Source of the DNA: Regnicoccus_A sp014224355
GTDB lineage: Bacteria; Cyanobacteriota; Cyanobacteriia; PCC-6307; Cyanobiaceae
Direction: 5' to 3'
Assembly: GCF_050920705.1 (NCBI RefSeq)
Contig: NZ_CP154799.1
Location: forward strand, 2,666,001 to 2,730,000
DNA: 64,000 nt
The position numbers were made by a program, and so were the translations under genes. The notes below the pieces were generated by a model. It had not been told where the DNA came from, did not search any database, and saw only the letters and a program-made list of their open reading frames with translations. Positions 35,528 to 45,019 of the stretch are shown here, in pieces (positions within the stretch are counted from its first letter, which is position 1; each line of letters begins with the position of its first letter).

Positions 35528-36961
35528 ATGCGCGTCCTGACCATGGCCACCAGCCTGCTGCTCACTGCCGGGATGGCCACAACCCCGGCGGCGGCCGCCG
35601 CCCCCAGCACCGAGCTGAGGAGCCAGCAGGTGCGTCCGCTCAGCGGCGGGCTCGACCAGGTGCCCCTGGTCAACGACAACAACCCCGAACTGATCATCCA
35701 GCCCGGCATCCTGCTCTCCACCTTCGATGGTCGCGGGACGCTGGCCGGCCAACCCTTCTCCAGCCCCGCTGCCCATCTGAACGTCCCGCTGAATGGACGC
35801 TTCGACCTCTTCAGCCACCATGTTTACGCCGGCAGGCCCGAAACGCTCGACTCGGTGCTCTGGCTGGGGGTGGTGGCCGCTCCGGTGAGCAACACGCCAG
35901 TGCGGCTGAGGGTGCTGAACGGATCCACAGCCCTCTCCCAGTCGACGGATCCGGGCCAGCCGTCCGCCCCCTTCCTGCCCCTGCCCCCCCTGATGGCGCA
36001 CGACGGCAGCTCCGTGTACGCCGGCCCCGGCTCCAGGGTGGCGGCCGAACTGCTGCAGAAGAGCCGCGGCATCGGGATTCCCCAGGAATGGACCCTGGCC
36101 CCCGGGCAGCTCAGCACCCTGCTGGCCCTCCCCATTCCCGTCAAGGGGCTTGATCCCTTGCTGAACGGCCGCAACCTCCAGCTGCGGCTCGAGAGTGACG
36201 GTCCCGTGCAGCTGGCCACCCTGGCGGCCTTCGGGAGCGAACAACCGCCCGAGGCGGAGGTCTGGAGCCGCCTGCTCCGCGGCGGGCTCAGCGCCAAGGA
36301 GCACGTGCCCACCCCACGAGGCCAGGCTGGAGCGATCATCTATTCCCGGGTGAGCGGGGTGCAGACGGGCAGCCGCTGGAGCGCCAGGCTCACCGACCCC
36401 GGCACCAAGTTGCTCTCCGTGCGCAGTGCACCGGTCTCCTGGCCGATCGCCTCACTGGAGCGTGGGCGCCTGGGCAGCGGCCAGGTGCAGACCGCCGAGC
36501 TGCAGGCCCTCTACCCAGGCACCGCCTGGGCCGCCCACGGCAACTACGGCGTGGAGTACGACCTGCTCCTGCCCCTGGTGAACGACACCAAGGGGCCTGT
36601 GGTCCTCGATCTGGCCCTCGAATCCCCACGCAAGACCGACAAGCCCGAAGGCGGCCTGAGCTTCAACCTCACCCTGCCCCGTGCCGTGGTCTTCCGCGGC
36701 ACGGTGGAGGTGGCCGGGCTTGACGGCACGGCGGGCCGGCCCGCCGGCCGGCGCTGGTTCCATCTGGTTCAGCGCCAGGGAGAGAAGGGCCCGAGCCTGG
36801 GTCGCATCAGCCTGGCCCCCGGCCAGCAGCGGCAGGTGAGAGTTCGTCTGATCTATCCCGCCGATGCCACACCCCCTCAGGTGCTGAGCCTTCTGCCGGC
36901 GCCTGAGGTCCCAGAGGCAGCTGTGAAACAATCCGAATCCGTGCCGGCCCCCCGTCCGTGA
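35528..36961 (+). CDS. DUF3370 family secreted protein
   Basis: 477 residues with a cleavable signal peptide (about 1-25, ending AAAAAP). The body contains VRPLSGGLDQVPLVNDNNPELIIQPG, which fits the cyanobacterial DUF3370 family, and a long beta-rich region with NYGVEYDLLLPLVND. Function unknown; location is the periplasm or outside. It overlaps chlI by 4 bp, an unusual pairing that is probably just packing. Confidence 0.8.
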   Translation: MRVLTMATSLLLTAGMATTPAAAAAPSTELRSQQVRPLSGGLDQVPLVNDNNPELIIQPGILLSTFDGRGTLAGQPFSSPAAHLNVPLNGRFDLFSHHVYAGRPETLDSVLWLGVVAAPVSNTPVRLRVLNGSTALSQSTDPGQPSAPFLPLPPLMAHDGSSVYAGPGSRVAAELLQKSRGIGIPQEWTLAPGQLSTLLALPIPVKGLDPLLNGRNLQLRLESDGPVQLATLAAFGSEQPPEAEVWSRLLRGGLSAKEHVPTPRGQAGAIIYSRVSGVQTGSRWSARLTDPGTKLLSVRSAPVSWPIASLERGRLGSGQVQTAELQALYPGTAWAAHGNYGVEYDLLLPLVNDTKGPVVLDLALESPRKTDKPEGGLSFNLTLPRAVVFRGTVEVAGLDGTAGRPAGRRWFHLVQRQGEKGPSLGRISLAPGQQRQVRVRLIYPADATPPQVLSLLPAPEVPEAAVKQSESVPAPRP

Positions 36962-38043
36962 GTCAGACCCGCAAACGCAGGGCGTTTCCCTTCACCGCCA
37001 TCGTCGGCCAGGAGGAGATGAAGCTCGCCCTGCTGTTGAACGTGATCGATCCGCGCATCGGCGGCGTGATGATCATGGGCGATCGGGGCACGGGCAAATC
37101 AACCACGATCCGCGCCCTGGCCGATCTGCTGCCGGAGATCGAGGTCGTTGCCGGCGATCCTTACAACAGTTCCCCCGGCGACCCCGACCTGCAGAGTGCA
37201 GATGTGCGCCTGCGGGCCGAGGCGGGCGAGGTGCTGCCGGTCGAGCCCCGCCAGGTGCCGATGGTGGACCTGCCCCTGGGCGCCACCGAAGACCGCCTCT
37301 GCGGCACGATCGACATCGAGAAAGCCCTCAGCGAAGGGGTGCGGGCTTTTGAGCCGGGCCTGCTGGCCAAGGCGAACCGCGGCCTCCTCTATGTGGATGA
37401 GGTGAACCTGCTCGACGACCACCTGGTCGACGTGTTGCTGGATTCGGCCGCTTCCGGCTGGAACACCGTGGAGCGGGAGGGGGTGTCCGTCCGCCACCCG
37501 GCCCGCTTCGTGCTGATCGGCTCGGGCAACCCCGAGGAAGGCGAACTGCGTCCCCAGCTGCTCGATCGCTTCGGCATGAGCGTGGAGGTGCGCACGGTGC
37601 GCGATCCGGAGCTGCGGGTGCAGGTGGTGGACCAGCGAACCGGCTACGACAGCGATCCCGATGGCTTCAACGGCCAACACCAGAGCGCCCAGGACGCGCT
37701 CCAGCAGCGGGTGGTGGAGGCCCAGCAGCGGCTGCCTGAGGTGCTGATCGATCCTGAGCTGCGCATTCGCATCTCAGCAGTGTGCGGCGAGCTGGATGTG
37801 GACGGCCTGCGCGGTGACATCGTCACCAACCGGGCAGCCAGGGCCCTGGCCGCCTTCGAAGGGCGCACCGAGGTGAACGACGATGACGTGGCCCGGGTGG
37901 TGGCCTGCTGCCTGCGCCATCGACTGCGCAAGGATCCGCTCGAGCAGATCGATTCCGGTGATCGCGTGATCAAGGTGTTCTGCAAGATCTTCGAGATGGC
38001 TGACACCACCCCCGAGGCCTTCCAGCTGGCCCTGGCCGCCTGA
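36958..38043 (+). CDS. chlI: magnesium chelatase ATPase subunit I
   Basis: AAA+ motor of Mg-chelatase, which inserts Mg(2+) into protoporphyrin IX at the start of chlorophyll synthesis. 361 residues: PFTAIVGQEEMKLALLLN, Walker A GDRGTGKST (41-49), LLYVDEVNLLDDHLVD (Walker B), the sensor loop GSGNPEEGELRPQLLDRFG and an Arg-rich C-terminal lid. GTG start overlapping the DUF3370 stop. ChlH and ChlD are not in the window. Confidence 0.97.
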   Translation: MSQTRKRRAFPFTAIVGQEEMKLALLLNVIDPRIGGVMIMGDRGTGKSTTIRALADLLPEIEVVAGDPYNSSPGDPDLQSADVRLRAEAGEVLPVEPRQVPMVDLPLGATEDRLCGTIDIEKALSEGVRAFEPGLLAKANRGLLYVDEVNLLDDHLVDVLLDSAASGWNTVEREGVSVRHPARFVLIGSGNPEEGELRPQLLDRFGMSVEVRTVRDPELRVQVVDQRTGYDSDPDGFNGQHQSAQDALQQRVVEAQQRLPEVLIDPELRIRISAVCGELDVDGLRGDIVTNRAARALAAFEGRTEVNDDDVARVVACCLRHRLRKDPLEQIDSGDRVIKVFCKIFEMADTTPEAFQLALAA

Positions 38044-38047
38044 GGCC

Positions 38048-38509
38048 TTGCGCATCCTCGGCATCGATCCAGGGCTGGCCCGCGTCGGCTATGGCCTGAT
38101 CGAGACCGGCCCGCCGCAGCGGCTGCTGGATTGCGGGATGATCCGCACCGAGGCCGGCACCCCCGAGGGGGAGCGTCTTGTGGAGATCGCCCGCGATCTG
38201 CGCTGGCTGGTGCGCCGCTGGAGACCTCAGCTGGCCTCTGTTGAGAAGTTCTTTTTCTATCGCTCCAGCACCACGATCTCCGTGGTGCAGGCCAGAGGGG
38301 TGGTGATGATGACCCTGGCCCGGTTGCAGGTGCCGGTGGTGGAATTCCCGCCGATGCAGATCAAGCTGGCCCTCACGGGCTGCGGCCATGCCGACAAGAA
38401 TGACGTGCTCGACGCCGTGATGCGGGAACTGGATCTGGAGCACCCTCCTCGCCCAGACGACGCTGCCGATGCCCTGGCCGTGGCCCTCACCGGCTGGTTT
38501 CAGCGCTGA
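38048..38509 (+). CDS. ruvC: Holliday junction endonuclease RuvC
   Basis: Resolves Holliday junctions with RuvAB. 153 residues with catalytic acids Asp7 in ILGIDPGL, Glu in SVEKFFF, and the C-terminal DDAADALAVAL. Length fits the family. The start is TTG (38048), 4 bp after the chlI stop; no ATG or GTG gives a complete N-terminal strand. Confidence 0.94.
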   Translation: MRILGIDPGLARVGYGLIETGPPQRLLDCGMIRTEAGTPEGERLVEIARDLRWLVRRWRPQLASVEKFFFYRSSTTISVVQARGVVMMTLARLQVPVVEFPPMQIKLALTGCGHADKNDVLDAVMRELDLEHPPRPDDAADALAVALTGWFQR

Positions 38510-39114
38510 TGGCGGGCGTACCCAGGCTGTGCGACCCCAAACCCATCTGGCGCCGGCATTACCGCCAGCGCCGGGGCGATCAGCCCTCAGCGCAGCGCAG
38601 AGAGCTGCTGGAGCAGGCTCTGGCCGGGGTGCCCCCCCTGATCCCGGCAGACCGGAGGCTCGGGCTGTACTGGCCCCTGACGGGTGAAGCGGATCTGCGA
38701 GAGCTGGCGGCGGAGCTGCCCACCCAGCTGGCTCTGCCCGCCATCCGCGCCATGTCAGGGAAGCGCAGCCTCGGCTACGAGGCATGGCGGCCGGCGGATC
38801 CACTCCAGCCCGACGCCGCGGGGGTGCCTGCACCGGCCGCGGCCAGCACCCCCTTGCCCGCCGAAGCCCTCGGCCTTCTGCTGGTCCCGGCCCTGGCCCT
38901 CGACCGTCGCGGTTTCCGACTCGGCTATGGCGGCGGCTGGTTCGACAGGCTGCGTGCCGATCCGTCGTGGCGCTCGGTGCCGGCCCTGATCGTGGCCCCG
39001 TTCAGCTGTGTTGTGGAGCGGCTGCCGGTGGAGCCGTGGGATGTGCCCTTCGATGGCTGGCTGAGTGAAAAGGGGATCGAATGGTTGCAACCTGTTGAGA
39101 GGCCAGGGCTCTGA
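38509..39114 (+). CDS. 5-formyltetrahydrofolate cyclo-ligase family protein
   Basis: 201 residues. It has an N-terminal RRHYRQRR-like basic helix, GLYWPLTGEADLREL, and the signature LLLVPALALDRRGFRLGYGGGWFDR, which forms the ATP and folate pocket. The family recycles 5-formyl-THF to 5,10-methenyl-THF. ATG at 38509 overlaps the last base of the ruvC stop. Confidence 0.9.
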   Translation: MAGVPRLCDPKPIWRRHYRQRRGDQPSAQRRELLEQALAGVPPLIPADRRLGLYWPLTGEADLRELAAELPTQLALPAIRAMSGKRSLGYEAWRPADPLQPDAAGVPAPAAASTPLPAEALGLLLVPALALDRRGFRLGYGGGWFDRLRADPSWRSVPALIVAPFSCVVERLPVEPWDVPFDGWLSEKGIEWLQPVERPGL

Positions 39115-39383
39115 TGGTCTCGGCGCAGATCTTTTGCCAGGATCCCCAGGTGCGAGCCCCTGATTCCTTGGACCTCAGCTTCGATCACTCCCGCCCCTCG
39201 CCCGCCCGGCGGGTTGGCGCCACCGCGAGCGGATCCGGCACGGTTCCCGAACGCGTGATGGCTGCGGAGCTTGGCCACCGCTCCCAACCGAGTGAAGCGC
39301 TCTCGATGATGGTCAGCTCGATGGTGCGCATGGTCCAGGCCGGCAAGGGTCAGGCCGCCGGCAGCCGCTGGTCAGCCTCCTGA
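39114..39383 (+). CDS. small hypothetical ORF
   Basis: 89 codons starting at an ATG that overlaps the previous stop by one base. Its third-position GC is high like the neighbours. The product is polar with Ser/Arg-rich stretches and a Met-rich end (ALSMMVSSMVRMVQAGKG). No signal peptide, helix bundle or known motif. The junction style supports it, but I recognise no family and it could be a chance open frame in an intergenic region. Confidence 0.4.
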   Translation: MVSAQIFCQDPQVRAPDSLDLSFDHSRPSPARRVGATASGSGTVPERVMAAELGHRSQPSEALSMMVSSMVRMVQAGKGQAAGSRWSAS

Positions 39384-39434
39384 AGGCGCCTTAGCGTTGG
39401 AGCCACTTCCCTCGGACGCGACCACGCCCTGCCG

Positions 39435-39956
39435 ATGACGACTCCACCTCTCACCCGTTCCTGCGGCCTGATCGCCCTCACGGCCCTTGGCTCCCTGGTG
39501 GCCCTGCTCGCCACTCCCGGCCGGATCGAGGCGCACGCGATCGAATCGAGCCTGGATCGACTCACCTCCCTGCGGGAAGGGTTGATGCTCGAAAGCCACT
39601 TCTCCAATGGCGAACCGGTGAAGGGTGCCGTTGTGCGGCTGGTGCCACCCGATGGAGGCCAGGCCGTGGACGTGGGTCAGATCGATGACCAGGGACGCCT
39701 CAGTTTCAACATGCCCAAGGGCGCCGATGGGGACTGGGAACTGCAGGTGGATGCAGGCCCCGGACACCGCGACTTCCTGGAAGTTCCAACCCGCCAGGGT
39801 CAGGCCCAACTTGATCAGGTGAGCCGAGGCGATTCAGGGTTCCAGCCGCTCTCGCCACCTCCCCATCGGCTTCGGTCACTGCTGCTGATCGGAGGCATCA
39901 CCGGACTTGGTGGTCTGGTTGGTGGCCTGGTGATGCAGCAGCGGCGCCGCGGCTGA
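39435..39956 (+). CDS. exported protein with C-terminal anchor, unknown function
   Basis: 173 residues: signal peptide (about 1-34, LIALTALGSLVALLATPGRIEAHA), a beta-sandwich-like domain (SSLDRLTSLREGLMLESHF, VVRLVPPDGG, GRLSFNMPKGADGDWELQV), a polar linker and one C-terminal helix (about 148-167) before QQRRRG. The layout resembles carboxypeptidase-regulatory-like or Ni/Co-transport-associated periplasmic proteins. No transporter is adjacent. Followed by sufE 42 bp downstream. Confidence 0.7.
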   Translation: MTTPPLTRSCGLIALTALGSLVALLATPGRIEAHAIESSLDRLTSLREGLMLESHFSNGEPVKGAVVRLVPPDGGQAVDVGQIDDQGRLSFNMPKGADGDWELQVDAGPGHRDFLEVPTRQGQAQLDQVSRGDSGFQPLSPPPHRLRSLLLIGGITGLGGLVGGLVMQQRRRG

Positions 39957-39998
39957 ACTGAAGCGCCACACTGGGGCCACCTCTTCCCGGCCCCATTG

Positions 39999-40418
39999 AT
40001 GAGCACCGGCAGCGAAACCCTCGACGCGATCGTGGAACGCCTGCGCAGCACCAGCGACCCCAAGCGCCGCTACGAGTACGTGCTCTGGCTGGCCAAGAAG
40101 CTTGAGCCACTGCCCGAGGAATTCCGGCAGGAGGTGTTCAAGGTGAAGGGCTGTGTTTCCCAGGTGTACGTGGTGGGTCAACTGGTGGATGGCAAGCTCC
40201 ACTGGCGGGGTGATTCCGATGCCCAGATCACCAAGGGGCTGCTGGCCTTGCTGATCGCCGGGCTTGAAGGGCTGGCACCGGAGCAGGCCGCGGGCCTCGA
40301 CCCCGGTTTTCTGGCTGAGACGGGCCTTCAGGCCAGCCTGACCCCCTCAAGGGCCAATGGCTTCCTGAACATTCTGAAGATGATGCAGGCCCAGGCCAAG
40401 AGCCTGACGGCGGGATGA
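39999..40418 (+). CDS. sufE: SufE-family sulfur acceptor
   Basis: Accepts persulfide sulfur from the SufS cysteine desulfurase and passes it to the iron-sulfur scaffold. 139 residues with the loop containing acceptor Cys52 in VKGCVSQVYV, RRYEYVLWLAKKL before it and SRANGFLNILKMMQ at the end. I used ATG 39999 rather than the TTG one codon earlier. Confidence 0.94.
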   Translation: MSTGSETLDAIVERLRSTSDPKRRYEYVLWLAKKLEPLPEEFRQEVFKVKGCVSQVYVVGQLVDGKLHWRGDSDAQITKGLLALLIAGLEGLAPEQAAGLDPGFLAETGLQASLTPSRANGFLNILKMMQAQAKSLTAG

Positions 40419-40452
40419 TTTCTAGGATCATCGGTTTCGCGGCGCAATCGGC

Positions 40453-41757
40453 ATGACCATCGGCATCGGCTTGCTCGGCCTGGGCACGGTGGGAACCGGT
40501 GTCGCCGGGATCCTCACCTCCCCCGCCGGGCGCCATCCCCTGGTGGGGGAGCTGGAGTTGCGGCGCATCGCCGTGCGCGATCCGAACCGGCCCAGGTCCG
40601 TGGTCCTGCCACCAGAGCTGCTGACCACCGATCCGGCCGAGGTGGTGCAGGATCCATCGGTGGACATCGTCGTGGAAGTGATGGGCGGGCTGGAGCCAGC
40701 CCGGAGCCTGATCCTCGCGGCGATCTCTGCCGGCAAGTCGGTGGTGACCGCCAACAAGGCCGTGATCGCCCGCCATGGCGAGGAAATCGCCGACGCCGCT
40801 GCCCGCCAGGGGGTTTATGTGCTGATCGAAGCCGCCGTGGGTGGCGGCATTCCGATCATCGAGCCGCTCAAGCAATCCCTGGGCGGCAACCGCCTCCAAC
40901 GGGTGAGCGGCATCATCAACGGCACCACCAATTACATCCTCAGTCGCATGGCGGATGAGGGGGCCGCCTACGGAGACGTGCTGGCGGAGGCCCAGCGGCT
41001 GGGCTACGCCGAGGCCGACCCCGCCGCCGACGTCGAAGGTGACGACGCGGCCGACAAGATCGCCATCCTCGCCGGCCTGGCTTACGGAGGTTCCGTGGAT
41101 CGCGCCTCAATCCCCACGGCCGGCATCAGTGGCCTGCAAGCCCGGGATGTGAGCTACGCCGGCCAGCTGGGCTACCGGGTCAAATTGCTGGCGGTGGCCC
41201 AGTATCTGGGCTCCGATCCCGACGGGAGCGAATGCCTCGACGTGCGGGTCCACCCCACCCTCGTCCCCGCCGATCATCCCCTGGCGGTGGTCAACGGGGT
41301 CAACAACGCCATTCTCGTGGAGGGTGATCCGGTTGGGCGGGTGATGTTCTACGGCCCGGGGGCAGGGGCGGGACCCACCGCCTCGGCCGTGGTGGCCGAC
41401 ATCCTCAACATCGCCGGCATTCGCCAGGTGGGCGGCCCGGGATGCGGGCTGGATCCACTGCTGGCGGCCAGTCGCTGGCGACGGTGCCGCCTGGTGGAGA
41501 GTTCCCGCACCAGCCACCGCAACTACGTGCGGTTGCAGACCAGCGATCAGGCCGGGGTGATCGGCCGCATCGGCAGCTGCTTCGGGCTTGAGGACGTCTC
41601 GATCCAATCGATCGTGCAGCTGGAGGCCAGCGGCGGCCAGGCCGAGATCGTGGTGATCACCCATGAGGTGGAGGAGGGCCGTTTCCAGGCAGCCCTCGCG
41701 GCAATCCGGGCCCTGAGCGAGGTGGAGACCGTGGCGGCCTGCCTGCGCACCCTCTGA
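40453..41757 (+). CDS. hom: homoserine dehydrogenase
   Basis: Reduces aspartate semialdehyde to homoserine for threonine and methionine. 434 residues: NAD(P) motif IGLLGLGTVGTGVAG at 3-17, SVVTANKAVIARHG, EAAVGGGIPII, GIINGTTNYILSRM, the catalytic region EADPAADVEGDDAADKIAIL, and a C-terminal ACT domain (LQTSDQAGVIGRIGSCFG) for threonine feedback. ATG at 40453. Confidence 0.96.
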   Translation: MTIGIGLLGLGTVGTGVAGILTSPAGRHPLVGELELRRIAVRDPNRPRSVVLPPELLTTDPAEVVQDPSVDIVVEVMGGLEPARSLILAAISAGKSVVTANKAVIARHGEEIADAAARQGVYVLIEAAVGGGIPIIEPLKQSLGGNRLQRVSGIINGTTNYILSRMADEGAAYGDVLAEAQRLGYAEADPAADVEGDDAADKIAILAGLAYGGSVDRASIPTAGISGLQARDVSYAGQLGYRVKLLAVAQYLGSDPDGSECLDVRVHPTLVPADHPLAVVNGVNNAILVEGDPVGRVMFYGPGAGAGPTASAVVADILNIAGIRQVGGPGCGLDPLLAASRWRRCRLVESSRTSHRNYVRLQTSDQAGVIGRIGSCFGLEDVSIQSIVQLEASGGQAEIVVITHEVEEGRFQAALAAIRALSEVETVAACLRTL

Positions 41758-42057
41758 GCCCATCAGCAGACCTGCTGGTGGTGAGAATGAGTGCTCATGG
41801 GGCGGCGGTTGACGGGCACGGGCTGGGCGGAGGCAATATGGATACATTCCGCAAATATTGATGGGATGGTCATCCGCTGACCTCCAGCAGCTACCTGTCC
41901 AGCTTGAACGCCAGGCGCATCTCCCCTGCGGAACCCTGTGCTCACAACAACGCCCCAACCCCTCCGCTTCTCCTGCCCTTCCCGGTTCCCAGCCCTGACC
42001 GCCTTTTCTGCCAGTCCTGATCAGGGCTGCCGTTCGCCCCACGATCCCGCGACCGCC
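41758..42057. other. 300-bp gap without a convincing gene
   Basis: Just after hom there is a short hairpin CAGCAG-AC-CTGCTG (41764-41777) with no T-run. TTGACG at 41809-41814 followed 19 bp later by CAATAT (41834-41839) could be a promoter for the small gene at 42058, but the spacing is long. A 60-codon minus-strand frame across 41763-41945 has no coding look. Confidence 0.4.
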
Positions 42058-42369
42058 ATGACCCTTCACCAGGGAGACTGCGTTCATCTCGTCACCGATC
42101 TGGCCCTCAGCGCCGGACTCCCGAATGGCGAAAACTCCTCCACCTGGACCATCGAGAGGCACGCCGGTGAATCCGCGCCCCGCCCCGGCAACACCTCCCC
42201 TTCCCAGGGGACCCTGTACCAGGTGATCGGCGTGGACATCCCCCGCGATCGTTGCTGGGTGCGCCGCTGGCCCCTGGCACGGCACGGATCACCGGTGTTC
42301 GAAGTGCCGATCGCTCAGGTGGAGCTTCCCCAGCGGCCCCATTCCCAGGGTTGCCCCTCACGGTCTTGA
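42058..42369 (+). CDS. small hypothetical protein
   Basis: 103 residues starting MTLHQGDCVHLVTDLAL, with GTLYQVIGVDIPRDRCWVRRWP and EVPIAQVELP. The beta-rich pattern suggests a small SH3-like or PRC-like barrel. I do not recognise a named family. ATG 42058 is preferred over the frame's earlier TTG/GTG codons, since upstream residues (RFSCPSRFPALTAFSAS) look non-coding. 38 bp before the lipoprotein gene. Confidence 0.6.
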   Translation: MTLHQGDCVHLVTDLALSAGLPNGENSSTWTIERHAGESAPRPGNTSPSQGTLYQVIGVDIPRDRCWVRRWPLARHGSPVFEVPIAQVELPQRPHSQGCPSRS

Positions 42370-42407
42370 ATGGGCGCCTCTGAGCATCCGGGAGCACCCT
42401 GCACGCC

Positions 42408-43982
42408 TTGCCTGCCTTGAAGGGGCTGAGCCCGCTCTGCCTGCTGGGGGCTCTGCTGGTCCTGCTGCTGGGCTGCCAGCCCCACCGACCAGGCGGGCGC
42501 CTGGTGGTGGCCACCAGTGCCCGGGTGGGGTCTGTGGACCCGGTCCGAGCCTCCACCTTCGGTGCCACCCAGCTGCTCAGCGCCGTGGGAGACCCGCTCT
42601 ACCGCCTCGCCGCCGATGGCGCTGTGCTGCCCGCCCTGGCCGCCGAACTCCCCCGCGTCAGCCCGGACGGGCTGACGGTCACGATCCCCCTGCGGCGGGA
42701 TGTGCTGTTCCACGACGGCACCCCCTTTGACGCAGCCGCGATGGTGTTCAGCCTGGAGCGGTTCCTGGAGATCGGCACCCTCAGCTACCTGCTCAACGAG
42801 CGCCTCGCTGCGGTGCGGGCCGCTGGCCCGCACCTGCTGGAACTGCGCCTCAAGCGCCCCACCACGGTGCTCCCCCAGCTGCTGAGCACCATCAACATCA
42901 CGCCGGTCTCCCCCCGGGCCTATCGCGACTACGGCGAGCGGGCCCTGAGTGACCGTTTCGTGGGGACCGGCCCCTACCGGCTGAGCTTCTTCAGCGACCA
43001 GCAGCAGCGGCTGGAACCCTTCGATCGCTACTGGGGCACGCCACCCCGTAACGACGGCATCGTTCTGATCAGCCTGGGCAACTCCACCGCCCTCTACGGC
43101 GCCATGCGCAGCGGTGAGGTGGATGTGCTCCTCTCCACAGGCCTGCACGAAGACCACCAGCAGGCCCTGCAGCAGCAGGCGGGGAAGGGGGAGCTGCGGG
43201 AGGGCCTGGGACCGGCCCTGGAGATCGGCTACCTCACCCTCCACACCCGGCAGCCGCCCTTCAACGACCCCGACCTGCGCCAGGCCCTGGCCCACAGCCT
43301 CGATCGGGAGCGCATCAGCGAACGCGTGAGCCAGGGGCTGCGCAGCCCTCTGCGCAATCTCGTGCCCCCGGCGGTGAGCGGCGCCAAGCGGCAGATCTGG
43401 CCCGCCTATGCCCCGGACAAGGCCCGCCGCCTGTTCCGCCAGGCGGGCTACTGCGAGGGCCGGCAGATGGAGCTGCCGCTCACCTTCCGCTCCAACATCC
43501 CTTCCGACCGCCTGATGGTGCTCACCTGGCAGGCTCAGCTGGCGCGCGATCTGGGGGACTGCATCGTGCTCCAGCCCAACGGAATGGAGTCGACCACGGT
43601 GTACCGGCAACTCGGAGAGGGGGCCTTCCCGGCCGTGATGCTGGACTGGCGGGGTGCGGTTCGGGATCCGGAGGCCTACCTGTTCCCCCTGCTCAGCTGC
43701 AGCGAGTCCGTGGGCGATCACTGCCTGCAGGGTGAGAGCGCCCTGAGCGGCAGCTTCTGGACCGCCCCTGGCCTGCAGGAGGATCTGCTGCGCAGCGAAG
43801 GACTGGTGGGGAGCGAACGGCTGGAGCTGCTGCAGGCCATCGAACGGCGCACCGCCGCCGCCGCCCCCTACCTGCCCCTGTGGCTGGTGACGCCCAGGGC
43901 CTGGGCCCAGCGCAGGCTGGCTCCGCCCCGCTTCGACGGCAACGGCCGCCTGCTGCTCCAAGACCTCCAGCTCCTGCCATGA
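42408..43982 (+). CDS. dipeptide-type ABC transporter substrate-binding lipoprotein
   Basis: 524 residues of the SBP family 5 (DppA/OppA). A signal peptide ends in the lipobox LLLGC with lipidated Cys23. Family landmarks are VATSARVGSVDPVRA, LYRLAADGAVLPALAAELP, LRRDVLFHDGTPFDAAAMVFSLER (the SBP_bac_5 signature) and FVGTGPYRLSFF. It probably binds peptides or another small solute. The TTG start at 42408 is the only one that keeps the full signal peptide. It overlaps the permease gene by 4 bp; no ATPase genes follow. Confidence 0.9.
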   Translation: MPALKGLSPLCLLGALLVLLLGCQPHRPGGRLVVATSARVGSVDPVRASTFGATQLLSAVGDPLYRLAADGAVLPALAAELPRVSPDGLTVTIPLRRDVLFHDGTPFDAAAMVFSLERFLEIGTLSYLLNERLAAVRAAGPHLLELRLKRPTTVLPQLLSTINITPVSPRAYRDYGERALSDRFVGTGPYRLSFFSDQQQRLEPFDRYWGTPPRNDGIVLISLGNSTALYGAMRSGEVDVLLSTGLHEDHQQALQQQAGKGELREGLGPALEIGYLTLHTRQPPFNDPDLRQALAHSLDRERISERVSQGLRSPLRNLVPPAVSGAKRQIWPAYAPDKARRLFRQAGYCEGRQMELPLTFRSNIPSDRLMVLTWQAQLARDLGDCIVLQPNGMESTTVYRQLGEGAFPAVMLDWRGAVRDPEAYLFPLLSCSESVGDHCLQGESALSGSFWTAPGLQEDLLRSEGLVGSERLELLQAIERRTAAAAPYLPLWLVTPRAWAQRRLAPPRFDGNGRLLLQDLQLLP

Positions 43983-45009
43983 GCCGCCGCCGCGCCCTGG
44001 CCCGCTACCTGGCGGCCCGCCTGGCCCTGGTGCCGGTGATGCTGTTGCTGATCGCCAGCCTGGTGTTTCTGTTGCTGCGCGTGGCCCCCGGTGATCCGGT
44101 GGATGCGGTGCTCGGCACCCGGGCGCCGGAGGCGGCCCGGGCCGCCCTGCGCAGTCAGCTGGGCCTGGATCAACCCCTGCTGCTGCAGTACGGCCACTTC
44201 CTGCTGAATCTGCTGCGGGGAGATCTGGGCGAATCGCTGAACAGCCAGGAGCCGGTGAGCCGGATCATCGGCCAGAGCCTGCCGGCCAGCCTGGAGCTGG
44301 GGCTGACGGCTCTCCTCCTGGCCGCTGTGCTGGGGCTGGCCGTGGGCTTCTCCGGCATTGCCCGGCCCGAGGGCAAGCTTGATCTGGCCGGCCGGCTCTA
44401 CGGCATCGGCACTTACGCCCTGCCACCCTTCTGGGCAGCGATGGTGGTGCAGCTGATCTTCGCAGTGTGGCTGGGCTGGCTGCCGGTGGGCGGCCGCTTC
44501 CCGGCCACGCTGCTGCCGCCGCAAGGCAGCGGCTTCTACCTGCTCGACAGCCTGCTCAGCGGCCTGGGGGGGGGAACTGGCAGCAGCTCGGCGGAGCGGT
44601 CCGGCACCTGGTGTTGCCCGCCTGCACCCTGGCTCTGCTGCTCAGCGGGATCTTCACGAACGCCCTGCGCCTCAATCTGCGACGGGCGCTGGCCTCCGAC
44701 TACGTGGAGGCGGCACGCAGCCGAGGCCTGAGTGAAACCCGGGTGGTGCTGCGCCATGCCCTGCCCAATGCCCTGCTGCCTGTCCTCACGATCACGGGGA
44801 TCACCGTGGCCTCCCTGATCGGTGGCGCCCTGTTGATTGAAGTCACCTATTCATGGCCCGGGATCGCCTTCCGGCTGCAGGAGGCCATCGGCCAGCGTGA
44901 CTATCCGCTGGTGCAGGGCATCGTGGTGGTGGTGGCAGCCCTGGTGGTGCTGGTGAGTGTGACTGTCGACATCCTGGTGGCCGTGCTGGATCCACGCATC
45001 CGCTTCTGA
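43979..45009 (+). CDS. DppB-type ABC permease (frame broken in a G9 run)
   Basis: Membrane subunit paired with the lipoprotein upstream. The first part from ATG 43979 shows LIASLVFLLLRVAPGDPVDAVLG, the long periplasmic loop and ASLELGLTALLLAAVLGLAVG. In the G9 run at 44566-44574 the frame is lost; one additional G (or two fewer) joins it to NWQQLGGAVRHLVLPACTLAL, the coupling motif SDYVEAARSRGLSE and the final GALLIEVTYSWPGIAF and VSVTVDILVAVLDPRIRF. The restored length is about 343 residues, normal for DppB. A DppC partner is not seen next to it. Confidence 0.85.
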
Positions 45010-45019
45010 CTCCGATCTT

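Noticed and set aside
41763..41945. 60-codon minus-strand frame after hom
   Set aside because: No family resemblance, odd composition and no start signal.
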